Made by a program: the position numbers and the translations under genes
Origin: Marinovum sp.
Lineage (GTDB): Bacteria > Pseudomonadota > Alphaproteobacteria > Rhodobacterales > Rhodobacteraceae
Assembly (NCBI GenBank): GCA_022447495.1
Contig: JAKVBH010000026.1
Location: 1 to 59,157, forward strand
Length of the DNA: 59,157 bases
Direction: 5' to 3'
Notes under the pieces: model-generated
Seen by the model: the letters and a program-made list of their open reading frames with translations, nothing else
Told to the model about the DNA's origin: nothing
Database searches by the model: none
Shown here: positions 28,671 through 36,169 of the stretch, in pieces
How the letters are laid out: each line of letters opens with the position of its first letter
Position numbering within the stretch: the first letter of the stretch is position 1

Positions 28671-29195
28671 GTGACAGCCACCTCCTCCTCGACATCACCT
28701 GTCAAAACCCCAAAATTCCAACCGCCGGAAGACCGACTCACACAAACATTGGGCGTGTTGTTGCGACGCGAAACTGAGGCGCGGATTTTGGCGCCCGTCA
28801 TTGCGGCGCTGGCGGATCGCTTTGGCACGGGCGTCTTGGACGTCGTGCGTGATACAATCATCGAGATTGCCCGCACCCAAGGCGCGCAATTGGCCGAAGA
28901 ATACGGTCAAAACAGCGCAGCGTTTCAAGAAACGCTGGCCTTTTGGACAGCCAATGAGGCTTTGGAGATCGATCTCCTCCGTGATGACGGCCGGCATCTC
29001 GACTTCAACGTCACGCGGTGTCGCTATGCGGAGATGTATCGTGCCCTTGGAATTGAGGAACTTGGTGCATTGCTCAGTTGCAATCGCGACGGAGCTTTGA
29101 TCGAGGGGTTTAATCCCGATGCCACGCTCACCCGAGACCAAACGATCCTTGGCGGTGCGCCGTGCTGCACGTTCCGCTACGACTTTGGAGGGTAA
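28671..29195 (+). CDS. L-2-amino-thiazoline-4-carboxylic acid hydrolase-like protein
   Basis: A 174-residue cytoplasmic protein from a GTG start at 28671, with only a weak ribosome-binding site. The C-terminal half carries the ATC-hydrolase family pattern: [51 protein letters not shown]. The founding enzyme opens the thiazoline ring on the path to L-cysteine in Pseudomonas; most homologues are uncharacterised, so the substrate here is not established. It lies 26 bases after the LOG gene in the same direction, and co-transcription is plausible. Confidence 0.75.
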   Translation: MTATSSSTSPVKTPKFQPPEDRLTQTLGVLLRRETEARILAPVIAALADRFGTGVLDVVRDTIIEIARTQGAQLAEEYGQNSAAFQETLAFWTANEALEIDLLRDDGRHLDFNVTRCRYAEMYRALGIEELGALLSCNRDGALIEGFNPDATLTRDQTILGGAPCCTFRYDFGG

Positions 29196-29278
29196 GGCTG
29201 CTCCCATTGAAAATGGTGCCTCCAGAGCACCCTCGCATTCACCTTGGTCAAATTCACCTTGGTCAATGCGCAGTACGT

Positions 29279-30403
29279 CTACAAAAGCACCCGCTCAACC
29301 ACCCAATAGGCTCCGATGGCCGCAATCGCGAGGCTTGCGGGAATTGAGATGGCTGCGCGATACCAGCGTTTGTCACCAAACCAGTAGCCCACAACTGCAA
29401 ACGCAATTGCGATGACAGCCAATTGCCCAAGTTCGACGCCAATATTGAAGCCAATGAGCGCGGCGATGAACTGTCCCGTGGGCAGACCGAAATCACCCAA
29501 GACACTGGCAAAGCCCAACCCGTGCAGCAATCCAAAGGCAAAGACGATGGCTGGACGCCAGCGGGTCATTTGAGGAGACAGGATGTTTTCCACCGCCACA
29601 TAGACAATCGAGGCCGCGATGATCGGCTCCACGATGCTGCCTGGGATCGTGACGAAGCCCAGCGCGCCCAGTGCAAGCGTCACTGTGTGTGCCAACGTAA
29701 AGGCCGTCACTTGCCACAACAGCGGGCCCAACCGTGTTGAGAGAAAGAAAAGCCCCAGCACAAAAAGAATGTGATCCAGCCCTTTGGGAATGATGTGGTC
29801 AAAGCCCACAGGAATGTAGCTTACGAATGTCGCCCATCCGCCCAGCGCGTTGGCACCACTTACATTGATGGGACCCGTGCTTTGCCCTCCGTCGAGGTAC
29901 CCGGTGTAGCCGTCTTGCACCTCCATTTGCCGCAAGATGAGCGTGCCAAATCCGCGTGGCCAAGTAAAATCGAGCGCAGAGGCCGTCGGAAGCTCCGCAG
30001 CAAAGGTCACGCTGCTGTCGCGGAGAGCTTCGGGATCGCCGGTGGGACCGATGTCAATGCTTTGCACGCCGAGGGTAAGTGGCGCATCATCGACGGTGAT
30101 TGTGATTGTTCCGGCCATTTGGTCGGCCACAGGCGCAAAACGTTTTTCCAAGGCCTCGGGACTCAAGGCGCGTAAAGCGTCGTAAGCCTCGGCGTCGTCG
30201 GTATCCTCAGTGTCTGTCAGCCCGTCAAGATCAAGTCCCAGGACAAACGCTTCAACATTCAGTTGCAACTCAAGCGTCAACCCGCCCTGCCCGGCTTTGA
30301 TATCTCCAACCGTTGGACGAACTTCATGGGCCTGAGCTCCCGCCGCCAAAGCCAAATTCAAACCCAAGACACACCACGCCAAGACGTTGTAGAAGATCCG
30401 CAT
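29279..30403 (-). CDS. HupE/UreJ-like metal permease with periplasmic N-terminal domain
   Basis: The ATG at 30403 gives 374 residues beginning with a signal peptide (MRIFYNVLAWCVLGLNLALA, cleaved after AQA before HEVRP). Residues about 25-190 form a periplasmic beta-rich domain. The C-terminal half has six to seven membrane helices with the histidine motifs GFDHIIPKGLDHILFVLGLF and GLLHGLGFASVLGD of HupE/UreJ proteins, which transport nickel or cobalt. No hydrogenase or urease genes are in the window, so the metal and client are unknown. It is divergent from the pseudouridine genes. Confidence 0.82.
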   Translation of the reverse strand: MRIFYNVLAWCVLGLNLALAAGAQAHEVRPTVGDIKAGQGGLTLELQLNVEAFVLGLDLDGLTDTEDTDDAEAYDALRALSPEALEKRFAPVADQMAGTITITVDDAPLTLGVQSIDIGPTGDPEALRDSSVTFAAELPTASALDFTWPRGFGTLILRQMEVQDGYTGYLDGGQSTGPINVSGANALGGWATFVSYIPVGFDHIIPKGLDHILFVLGLFFLSTRLGPLLWQVTAFTLAHTVTLALGALGFVTIPGSIVEPIIAASIVYVAVENILSPQMTRWRPAIVFAFGLLHGLGFASVLGDFGLPTGQFIAALIGFNIGVELGQLAVIAIAFAVVGYWFGDKRWYRAAISIPASLAIAAIGAYWVVERVLL

Positions 30404-30523
30404 CACATCCCACCTCATGTTTTGCATCACTGACCACACAGGGTGGAGCTTTGACAAGGGCTGTTGCGCATTGGGCACCGCTTCTGCCTTGCGCTTGCCA
30501 GGGGCTAGGGTCAAAACAGCGAC

Positions 30524-31420
30524 ATGACCCAAATCCTCTGCATTGGCTCCGTCCTTTGGGACGTGATCGGGCGCACGGCGAGTTCCATGAGCTTGGGCGC
30601 GGACGTGCCCGGACGCATTACACAAATCCCAGGGGGCGTGGCGTTGAACGTTGCCATGACCCTACGCCGGTATGGGATGACCCCGAGCCTGTTGTCTGCC
30701 GTTGGGCGTGATCGCGCCGGCGATGCTTTGGTGGCCGAGGTTGCGGAAATGGGCCTAGGCACGGAGTATCTTTACCGCTCCGAAGATCTCCCCACAGACC
30801 GGTACATGGCCATCGAAGGAGGCTCGGGCCTTGTCGCGGCCATCGCGGATGCCCATTCGCTTGAAGCCGCGAACGACAAGATTTTGCGCCCCTTGCACAA
30901 TGGCGAATTGGGCGATGCACAGCATCCGTTCGAAGGCCGGATTGTTTTGGACGGAAACCTCACTGAAAGCCTTTTGACCAAGATCGCCAGTGATCCAGCG
31001 TTTGGGCGGTGTGATTTGCGTGTGGCGCCCGCCTCTCCGGGCAAAGCGCAACGTTTAAACCCATTTGTGATGGCCGAGGCCCGCACCTGCAAGGCGACGC
31101 TTTACGTGAACCTGGAGGAAGCCGGGTACCTTTGCCATCAAACCTTCACCACAGCCCAAGACGCCGCAGCGGCTTTGGTGGCACGCGGGGCATCCCGTGC
31201 GCTTGTGACCAATGGGGGCGAAACCGCCGCAGACGCCGATACCGATGGTCACTTCGAAGCCGCACCGCCGCAGGTTCTTGTGACCCGTGTCACCGGCGCA
31301 GGCGACACGTTTATGGCCGCCCATATCGCCGTTGAATCTCAAGGCGTGGCCCGCGAAGAGGCCCTCGCCCAAGCGTTGGCCGCCGCCGCGCGCTATGTCT
31401 CAGGAGACACACCACTATGA
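30524..31420 (+). CDS. psuK: PfkB-family carbohydrate kinase, probable pseudouridine kinase
   Basis: Phosphorylates pseudouridine to its 5'-phosphate in the cytosol. The 298 residues show the PfkB pattern: N-terminal GGVALNVAMTLRRYG and the C-terminal signature VTGAGDTFMAAHIA, where Asp is the catalytic base. The assignment to pseudouridine rests on the next gene, a pseudouridine-5'-phosphate glycosidase, whose ATG overlaps this stop by four bases (ATGA), so the two are coupled. Without that neighbour it could only be called a sugar or nucleoside kinase. Confidence 0.85.
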   Translation: MTQILCIGSVLWDVIGRTASSMSLGADVPGRITQIPGGVALNVAMTLRRYGMTPSLLSAVGRDRAGDALVAEVAEMGLGTEYLYRSEDLPTDRYMAIEGGSGLVAAIADAHSLEAANDKILRPLHNGELGDAQHPFEGRIVLDGNLTESLLTKIASDPAFGRCDLRVAPASPGKAQRLNPFVMAEARTCKATLYVNLEEAGYLCHQTFTTAQDAAAALVARGASRALVTNGGETAADADTDGHFEAAPPQVLVTRVTGAGDTFMAAHIAVESQGVAREEALAQALAAAARYVSGDTPL

Positions 31421-32340
31421 CCCCATCCTTTAGCGCAGAAGTCGCGCAGGCGCGCACCGATGGCACACCCATTGTCGCATTAGAATCCACGATCATCACC
31501 CATGGCATGCCGTGGCCAGACAACTTGGCCATGGCGCGCAAGGTCGAAGCAACCGTCCGCGAGGCAGGTGCTGTTCCAGCAACGATTGCCGTGCTCGCCG
31601 GTGTGTTGCAGGTCGGTTTGGAAGAGGACGCTCTGGAACAGTTGGCCCAAACCAAGGGAGCCGCGAAACTGTCGCGTGCCGATTTGGCCGTTTGCTTGGC
31701 ACAGGGAGAGACCGGCGCCACCACCGTCGCCGCGACCATGATCGCAGCACATCTTGCGGGGATCGACGTGTTTGCCACCGGTGGGATCGGTGGGGTGCAC
31801 CGCGGCGCGGAAGAGAGCTTTGATATCTCTGCAGACCTGCGTGAATTGGCGCTTACGCCGGTGACGGTCGTGGCGGCTGGCGCGAAGGCCATCCTCGATA
31901 TCCCAAAGACACTTGAGGTTCTTGAGACCTACGGCGTGCCCGTCATCGCTTATGGCCAAGGTGCATTCCCGGCCTTTTGGTCCGCTGATGCTGGGTTGCC
32001 CGCGCCCTTACGCCTCAACACACCAAGCGAGATTGCCCGCGCACATTTGAGCCGTGGGGCCATGGGGCTTTCGGGCGGCCAATTGATCGGCAACCCAATC
32101 CCCGCGGATGCGGAGATCCTCCGCGCCGAGATCACACCGATCATCGAACGCGCGCTTGGCGATGCGGAAACCCATCGGATCACTGGCAAAGCCGTGACGC
32201 CCTATCTTTTGCAGCGCATCTACGAGATCACAGAAGGTCGATCCCTGGCCGCCAACATAGCCCTGGTGCTCAACAATGCCCGGGTGGCGGCGCAGATTGC
32301 CCGCGAAATATGCAATCAACGCAACCAAGTTGCCCAATAA
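31417..32340 (+). CDS. psuG: Pseudouridine-5'-phosphate glycosidase
   Basis: Cleaves the C-C glycosidic bond of pseudouridine 5'-phosphate to give uracil and ribose 5-phosphate. The 307 residues match the family throughout, with VALESTIITHGMPWPDNL near the N-terminus, the block GETGATTVAATMIAAHLAGI and the loop TGGIGGVHRGAEESFD that builds the active site. Together with the overlapping kinase gene it forms a complete catabolic route for pseudouridine released by RNA turnover. No dedicated transporter or LacI-type regulator is adjacent. Confidence 0.96.
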   Translation: MTPSFSAEVAQARTDGTPIVALESTIITHGMPWPDNLAMARKVEATVREAGAVPATIAVLAGVLQVGLEEDALEQLAQTKGAAKLSRADLAVCLAQGETGATTVAATMIAAHLAGIDVFATGGIGGVHRGAEESFDISADLRELALTPVTVVAAGAKAILDIPKTLEVLETYGVPVIAYGQGAFPAFWSADAGLPAPLRLNTPSEIARAHLSRGAMGLSGGQLIGNPIPADAEILRAEITPIIERALGDAETHRITGKAVTPYLLQRIYEITEGRSLAANIALVLNNARVAAQIAREICNQRNQVAQ

Positions 32341-32428
32341 CGAGGCAAAGCATTGTGTGACCTCGCCCGAGCCCTTACGTAGCACCAAGTGGGTGCTGTT
32401 GCGCCCTTAAGGACCACTGTAGAACGAT

Positions 32429-33130
32429 ATGACCACCCCATTTGACGATCAACCCAAACGCCCGGGTCTCATCGCCGGTTTGCGATCCTCCTTTTTGACC
32501 GGCCTCGTGGTCATCGCACCCGTGGGTTTGACGATCTGGTTCCTGTGGACCTTGGCGGGTTGGGTCGACTCGGTCGTCTTGCCTCTGGTGCCGTCCCGCC
32601 TCGATCCAGCAAGCTACATCGGCATCAATTTGCGCGGTGTTGGTGTTATCGTCTTTTTGATATTCACCGTGATTGTGGGTTGGATTGCCAAAGGTCTTAT
32701 CGGTCGGTCCTTGATCCGCGTGGCCGAAGGTTTGGTGCATCGCACGCCAGTGGTGCGGTCCATCTATTCCGGCATCAAGCAAATCGCCGAAACCGTCTTT
32801 GCTCAGTCAGAGCGCAGTTTCGAGAAAGCCTGTTTGATTCAGTATCCGCGAAAAGGCATCTGGGCGATCGGGTTTATTTCGACCACAGCCAAGGGCGAAG
32901 TCGCGAATCAAGCTGACATATCAGGCGATCTGCTGTCGGTTTTTGTGCCCACGACGCCGAACCCAACCTCAGGGTTTTTGCTCTTTTTTCCACGTGAAGA
33001 CGTGGTGGAACTCGACATGTCTGTCGAAGACGCAGCCAAGCTGGTGATTTCTGCGGGGCTTGTCTATCCCAATGGGAAAGAACCCACGGACGATCCCGAG
33101 CCCAAGGGCCGGTGGCTCAAGCGCAAATAA
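32429..33130 (+). CDS. DUF502 membrane protein
   Basis: A 233-residue protein with two membrane segments: about residues 18-46 (FLTGLVVIAPVGLTIWFLWT) and about 66-90 (INLRGVGVIVFLIFTVIVGW). A soluble domain follows with the conserved HRTPVVRSIYSGIKQIAETV and FLLFFPREDVVELDMSVEDA blocks of DUF502. The function is unknown in bacteria; plant homologues (LCV family) are vesicle proteins. The tail is Lys/Arg-rich. It follows psuG by 88 bases and may be independently transcribed. Confidence 0.88.
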   Translation: MTTPFDDQPKRPGLIAGLRSSFLTGLVVIAPVGLTIWFLWTLAGWVDSVVLPLVPSRLDPASYIGINLRGVGVIVFLIFTVIVGWIAKGLIGRSLIRVAEGLVHRTPVVRSIYSGIKQIAETVFAQSERSFEKACLIQYPRKGIWAIGFISTTAKGEVANQADISGDLLSVFVPTTPNPTSGFLLFFPREDVVELDMSVEDAAKLVISAGLVYPNGKEPTDDPEPKGRWLKRK

Positions 33131-33136
33131 ACCGGA

Positions 33137-34198
33137 TCAGATCGGTTTCGCAGTTCCAAACATGGCGTCCAGATCGGCGGTTTGGCGTTTTCCAAGATCG
33201 TCTGCGTGGGCCAACAGAAATGCATCCGCCGCAGCCTGACCTGCGTCGCGCAATTGGGCGACCACTGTGGGCACAGGGATGGTCTTAGTGGCGACCGAGA
33301 GCGACGTCATCAACGCATCGTCCGCAACCATGTGAACGCGCAGCGCTTTCATGGATCCCTCTGGCACCTGGCCATTCGTCAAAAGTCGCTGCACAAACTC
33401 TATGGCGCGCAATTCACGAAGCAGTGAAGAGTTGAATGAAATTTCGTTGATGCGATTTGCGATGTCTTGCGGAGTTTGCGGCGTCCCGGGTCGCTCCAAC
33501 GGATTGATGTTCACAATCAATATGTCATCGGGCAAATGGGCTTCGAACAAAGGGAAAAGCGCGGGATTACCGGTATAGCCACCGTCCCAAAACGCCTCGA
33601 CCTTTCCCGAAATGGGATCTTCCATCTCGATGGCTTGAAACAACGTCGGCAAACACGCTGAGGCCAAGATCGCATCAGTGCTGATCCGATCTCCGGTAAA
33701 GACACGCACTTTGCCATCGCGCACGCAGGTGGTGCAGATATGGAGCTCCGGTCCACCTGCGCGGGTGCACATATCGGCATAATCGAACTCTTCAACGATC
33801 CGGCGCAACGGGTTCTGTGCCAACGGCCCATAGGCATAAGGCGACATGACCCGCGTCATCAGGTCCGTCACCATAAAATAGGGTGAGAATTCGAGCGCTT
33901 TGGACGTGACCTTGGGGTCCGGCCAATAGGCTGATAGCCACGCGGGCATGGTGGCGGCTTGCACACCTGAGATCTGTGCCCAAAGCACATCCAATGCCTC
34001 CCTTGCGCCAGCGCGCTGCCCCTTGACCCACCCGGATTTCAAAGCTGCTCCGTTCAGCGCACCCGCAGAGGTCCCAGTGATGGCTGCAATCTCAATCCAG
34101 TCTTCCTGCAGCAACCGGTCCAGCACTCCCCAGGTGAACGCACCATGGGCGCCCCCGCCTTGAAGTCCCAAATTGATCGCAACCGATGATCGATCCAT
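33137..34198 (-). CDS. Patatin-like phospholipase
   Basis: Ser-Asp dyad lipid acyl hydrolase. The ATG at 34198 follows AGGAAG and gives 353 residues. The oxyanion-hole motif LQGGGAHGAFTWG is at about 13-25, the nucleophile elbow GTSAG at about 42-46, and the catalytic Asp lies in the FWDGGYTGNPALFP block near 200. The gene is downstream of bdhA on the same strand, a pairing common in Rhodobacteraceae and in organisms that store polyhydroxybutyrate, which suggests but does not prove a role in granule or lipid turnover. Confidence 0.92.
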   Translation of the reverse strand: MDRSSVAINLGLQGGGAHGAFTWGVLDRLLQEDWIEIAAITGTSAGALNGAALKSGWVKGQRAGAREALDVLWAQISGVQAATMPAWLSAYWPDPKVTSKALEFSPYFMVTDLMTRVMSPYAYGPLAQNPLRRIVEEFDYADMCTRAGGPELHICTTCVRDGKVRVFTGDRISTDAILASACLPTLFQAIEMEDPISGKVEAFWDGGYTGNPALFPLFEAHLPDDILIVNINPLERPGTPQTPQDIANRINEISFNSSLLRELRAIEFVQRLLTNGQVPEGSMKALRVHMVADDALMTSLSVATKTIPVPTVVAQLRDAGQAAADAFLLAHADDLGKRQTADLDAMFGTAKPI

Positions 34199-34233
34199 GC
34201 TAGTCTTCCTCATGCTCGAAATACCCTAGGGGA

Positions 34234-34253
34234 GTCCCAAATCTGATTGGGAC
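34234..34253 (-). terminator. Hairpin between bdhA and patatin gene
   Basis: GTCCCAA-6-TTGGGAC is a perfect 7-bp stem in the 128-base gap. There is no T-tract on either side, so it may be a weak terminator, a processing hairpin or an operator. Confidence 0.35.
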
Positions 34254-34326
34254 GGGGACAAAGCACCCACCCCAACCGCAGGTGTTGATCAAGCGCGCGC
34301 GGGGTGCGCTCCGATTCGCACTGGGG

Positions 34327-35100
34327 TCAAAGCGCGGTCCAACCGCCGTCGACAGAGATGGTTGTGCCGGTGATCTGCGCCGCGGCGTCCGATGCAAGGA
34401 ACACAGCTGTGCCGCCGAGCTGCTCCACAGTGGCAAATGCCTTCGAGGGCTGCCGCGTGAGCAAAACATCCCGCACGACCGTATCGCGGTCCATATTGTA
34501 TTCTTTCATCGTGTCCGGGATTTGTGCCTCCACCAGGGGGGTCAGCACATAGCCAGGACAAATCGCGTTGGCGGTGATGGGCTCTTCTGCCGTCTCCAGT
34601 GCCACAACCTTTGTCATACCAACAACACCGTGTTTGGCCGCCACATAGGCCGACTTATAGGGCGAAGCCGTCAAGCCATGGGCCGAGGCGATGTTGATCA
34701 CGCGGCCCCACCCCGCCGCCCGCATTAGCGGCAGCGCAGCAGCGGTAGTGTGGTAGGCCGAGGACATGTTGATGGCGATGATCGCGTCCCATTTGTCGAC
34801 TGGGAACTGATCTATGCCGGCAACGTGCTGGATGCCTGCATTGTTGATGAGGATGTCGCAGTTCCCCGCTTGAGCAATCAAATCACGGCATTCATCGCCC
34901 TTGGACATATCCGCTTTGACATAGCGCGCCGTTACGCCGCTCTCTTTGGCGATCTCGGCGGCGATGGCATGGTCTTCGTCCCGGTCTGTGAAGGAGTTGA
35001 GTACCACATCGGCCCCGGCTTTCGCCATCTCCCACGCGATGCCCAGGCCAATGCCCGAATTCGATCCGGTGATAACGGCGGTTTTTCCTGAGAGTGACAT
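34327..35100 (-). CDS. bdhA: 3-hydroxybutyrate dehydrogenase
   Basis: NAD-dependent short-chain dehydrogenase that converts (R)-3-hydroxybutyrate to acetoacetate. The ATG at 35100 gives 257 residues, standard for the family. The cofactor motif TGSNSGIGLGIAWEMA is at 10-25, NNAGIQHV at about 88-95, and the catalytic Ser/Tyr/Lys lie in INIASAHGLTASPYKSAYVAAKHG. The ribosome-binding site is AAAGGGG. It is followed by a patatin-like gene on the same strand, consistent with polyhydroxybutyrate use. Confidence 0.92.
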   Translation of the reverse strand: MSLSGKTAVITGSNSGIGLGIAWEMAKAGADVVLNSFTDRDEDHAIAAEIAKESGVTARYVKADMSKGDECRDLIAQAGNCDILINNAGIQHVAGIDQFPVDKWDAIIAINMSSAYHTTAAALPLMRAAGWGRVINIASAHGLTASPYKSAYVAAKHGVVGMTKVVALETAEEPITANAICPGYVLTPLVEAQIPDTMKEYNMDRDTVVRDVLLTRQPSKAFATVEQLGGTAVFLASDAAAQITGTTISVDGGWTAL

Positions 35101-35326
35101 GGCGGGCCCCTTTTGCTGCACTGCGGCAAGACTACCGCAAGCGCAGCGCGGACGCATCTGAAAAAGCGCTGAGCTGACTCACACAACCAACAAAGGCGTA
35201 CATGCAATAATTCACGCCCAACCGCGATTGGCCAAAATATACGTATGGTCCGCGTTTCACTGCGGCAATCGGGAAAACTAGGCGTACAGGACACACACCA
35301 ACGGCATCACCCGCGAAGTGCTGAGC
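35101..35326. other. Intergenic region upstream of bdhA
   Basis: No gene is visible here. It is more A/T-rich around 35200-35260 and presumably contains the bdhA promoter on the minus strand. No inverted repeat of note was seen. Confidence 0.3.
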
Positions 35327-35815
35327 CTAACTCAACAGCCCCAAAACATCGTCGATCAGGCCAGTGCCTTGGAAGTTGTCCATAATGAGATCTTCGAGAA
35401 GCAGGTTGTTGATTTGGAACACGCCATAGCCGTTGTCGTAGGCCACTTTACTGCCGCTTTGCGTCACGTGCTCCATGAACCCGTTGGGAGGCGGTTGCGT
35501 CGTATCCACCGCTGGGCAGGCTTACCATCAAGATGCTGTCCTCCGCCAAGTTGAAATCGATCACCACAGCACGCTCAGCTCTATAGACAGGCGTGTCAAA
35601 GATGAACGCAAAGCCGTCTGCGACACTACCCCGTTCATGATGTCGCGACCGGTCTGGGCGGACGGCAAAATGTCATCGCCGAAGCCACCGTTCAAGCGGT
35701 CCCAGCCATGGGCGCCAATCAAAACGTCATCGCCACCGTTGCCAAAGAGCCAGTCCATGCCGCCATCGCCGACCAATAGGTCTGTGTTGGAGCCACCTCA
35801 AGGGGGGATCACGGG
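35327..35815 (-). pseudogene. RTX (haemolysin-type calcium-binding) secreted protein, C-terminal remnant
   Basis: The minus strand reads GGSNTDLLVGDGGMDWLFG, NGGDDVLIGAHGWDRLNGGF and GDDIL, three RTX nonapeptide-like repeats that bind calcium in type I-secreted proteins. The continuation lies in another frame (GFAFIFDTPVYRAERAVVID, FNLAEDSILMVSL) and the C-terminus in a third (VAYDNGYGVFQINNLLLEDL, stop at 35327). At least two frameshifts therefore break the gene, and the N-terminal part is absent upstream of about 35815. It is likely the decayed end of a large exoprotein or toxin. Confidence 0.7.
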
Positions 35816-35981
35816 AAATTCTAAGGCCTTTTGACCTGACATTTCGTATAGGTCAGCCGCAACAGAGATCAATCAATCGGTTTCATTCAATGACGCGAAC
35901 CAGATGCGCGGATTGCGCCGCATTTTGATCGCCGCCTAAGCCAAGACCGGGTGAGGATCCGCATGTCCTGTCTGCTGACAG

Positions 35982-36009
35982 AAAAAAACCCCGGCACGAA
36001 GCCGGGGTT
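35982..36009 (-). terminator. Strong leftward rho-independent terminator
   Basis: A perfect 9-bp stem (AACCCCGGC / GCCGGGGTT) with a 5-base loop is followed on the minus strand by seven T. No minus-strand gene ends into it: the region from 36010 to the start of the rightward binding-protein gene at 36170 is unassigned. It therefore either ends a small untranslated RNA or a very short ORF, or is left over from a lost gene. Confidence 0.8.
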
Positions 36010-36169
36010 AGTTATTGAGGCAGGTTTCATACAGGCAAGAAACCTATCGAGCAGTAGCATTTGTATATTCAATTTTTGCGTGCGTTGAAAGCTAAAAGTT
36101 TGAAAAGGAATGAAAGCAGCGTTACGCTAGAACCCAATAATACAAGGGCAGATAGGGATTGTTGCTGAA
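36010..36169 (-). ncRNA. Candidate small RNA ending at the 35982-36009 terminator
   Basis: Inferred from a strong orphan terminator on the minus strand with 160 A/T-rich bases upstream and no convincing gene. A short ORF (MLLLDRFLACMKPASITNP) runs into the terminator hairpin but has no good ribosome-binding site. No promoter could be fixed, so the 5' end given is only the limit of available space. The same stretch must contain the rightward promoter of the binding-protein gene. Confidence 0.3.

Noticed and set aside
36010-36072. Leader peptide running into the terminator at 35982-36009
   Set aside because: The short frame lacks a convincing ribosome-binding site, and its codons simply read through the terminator hairpin and beyond; a small RNA is the simpler reading.
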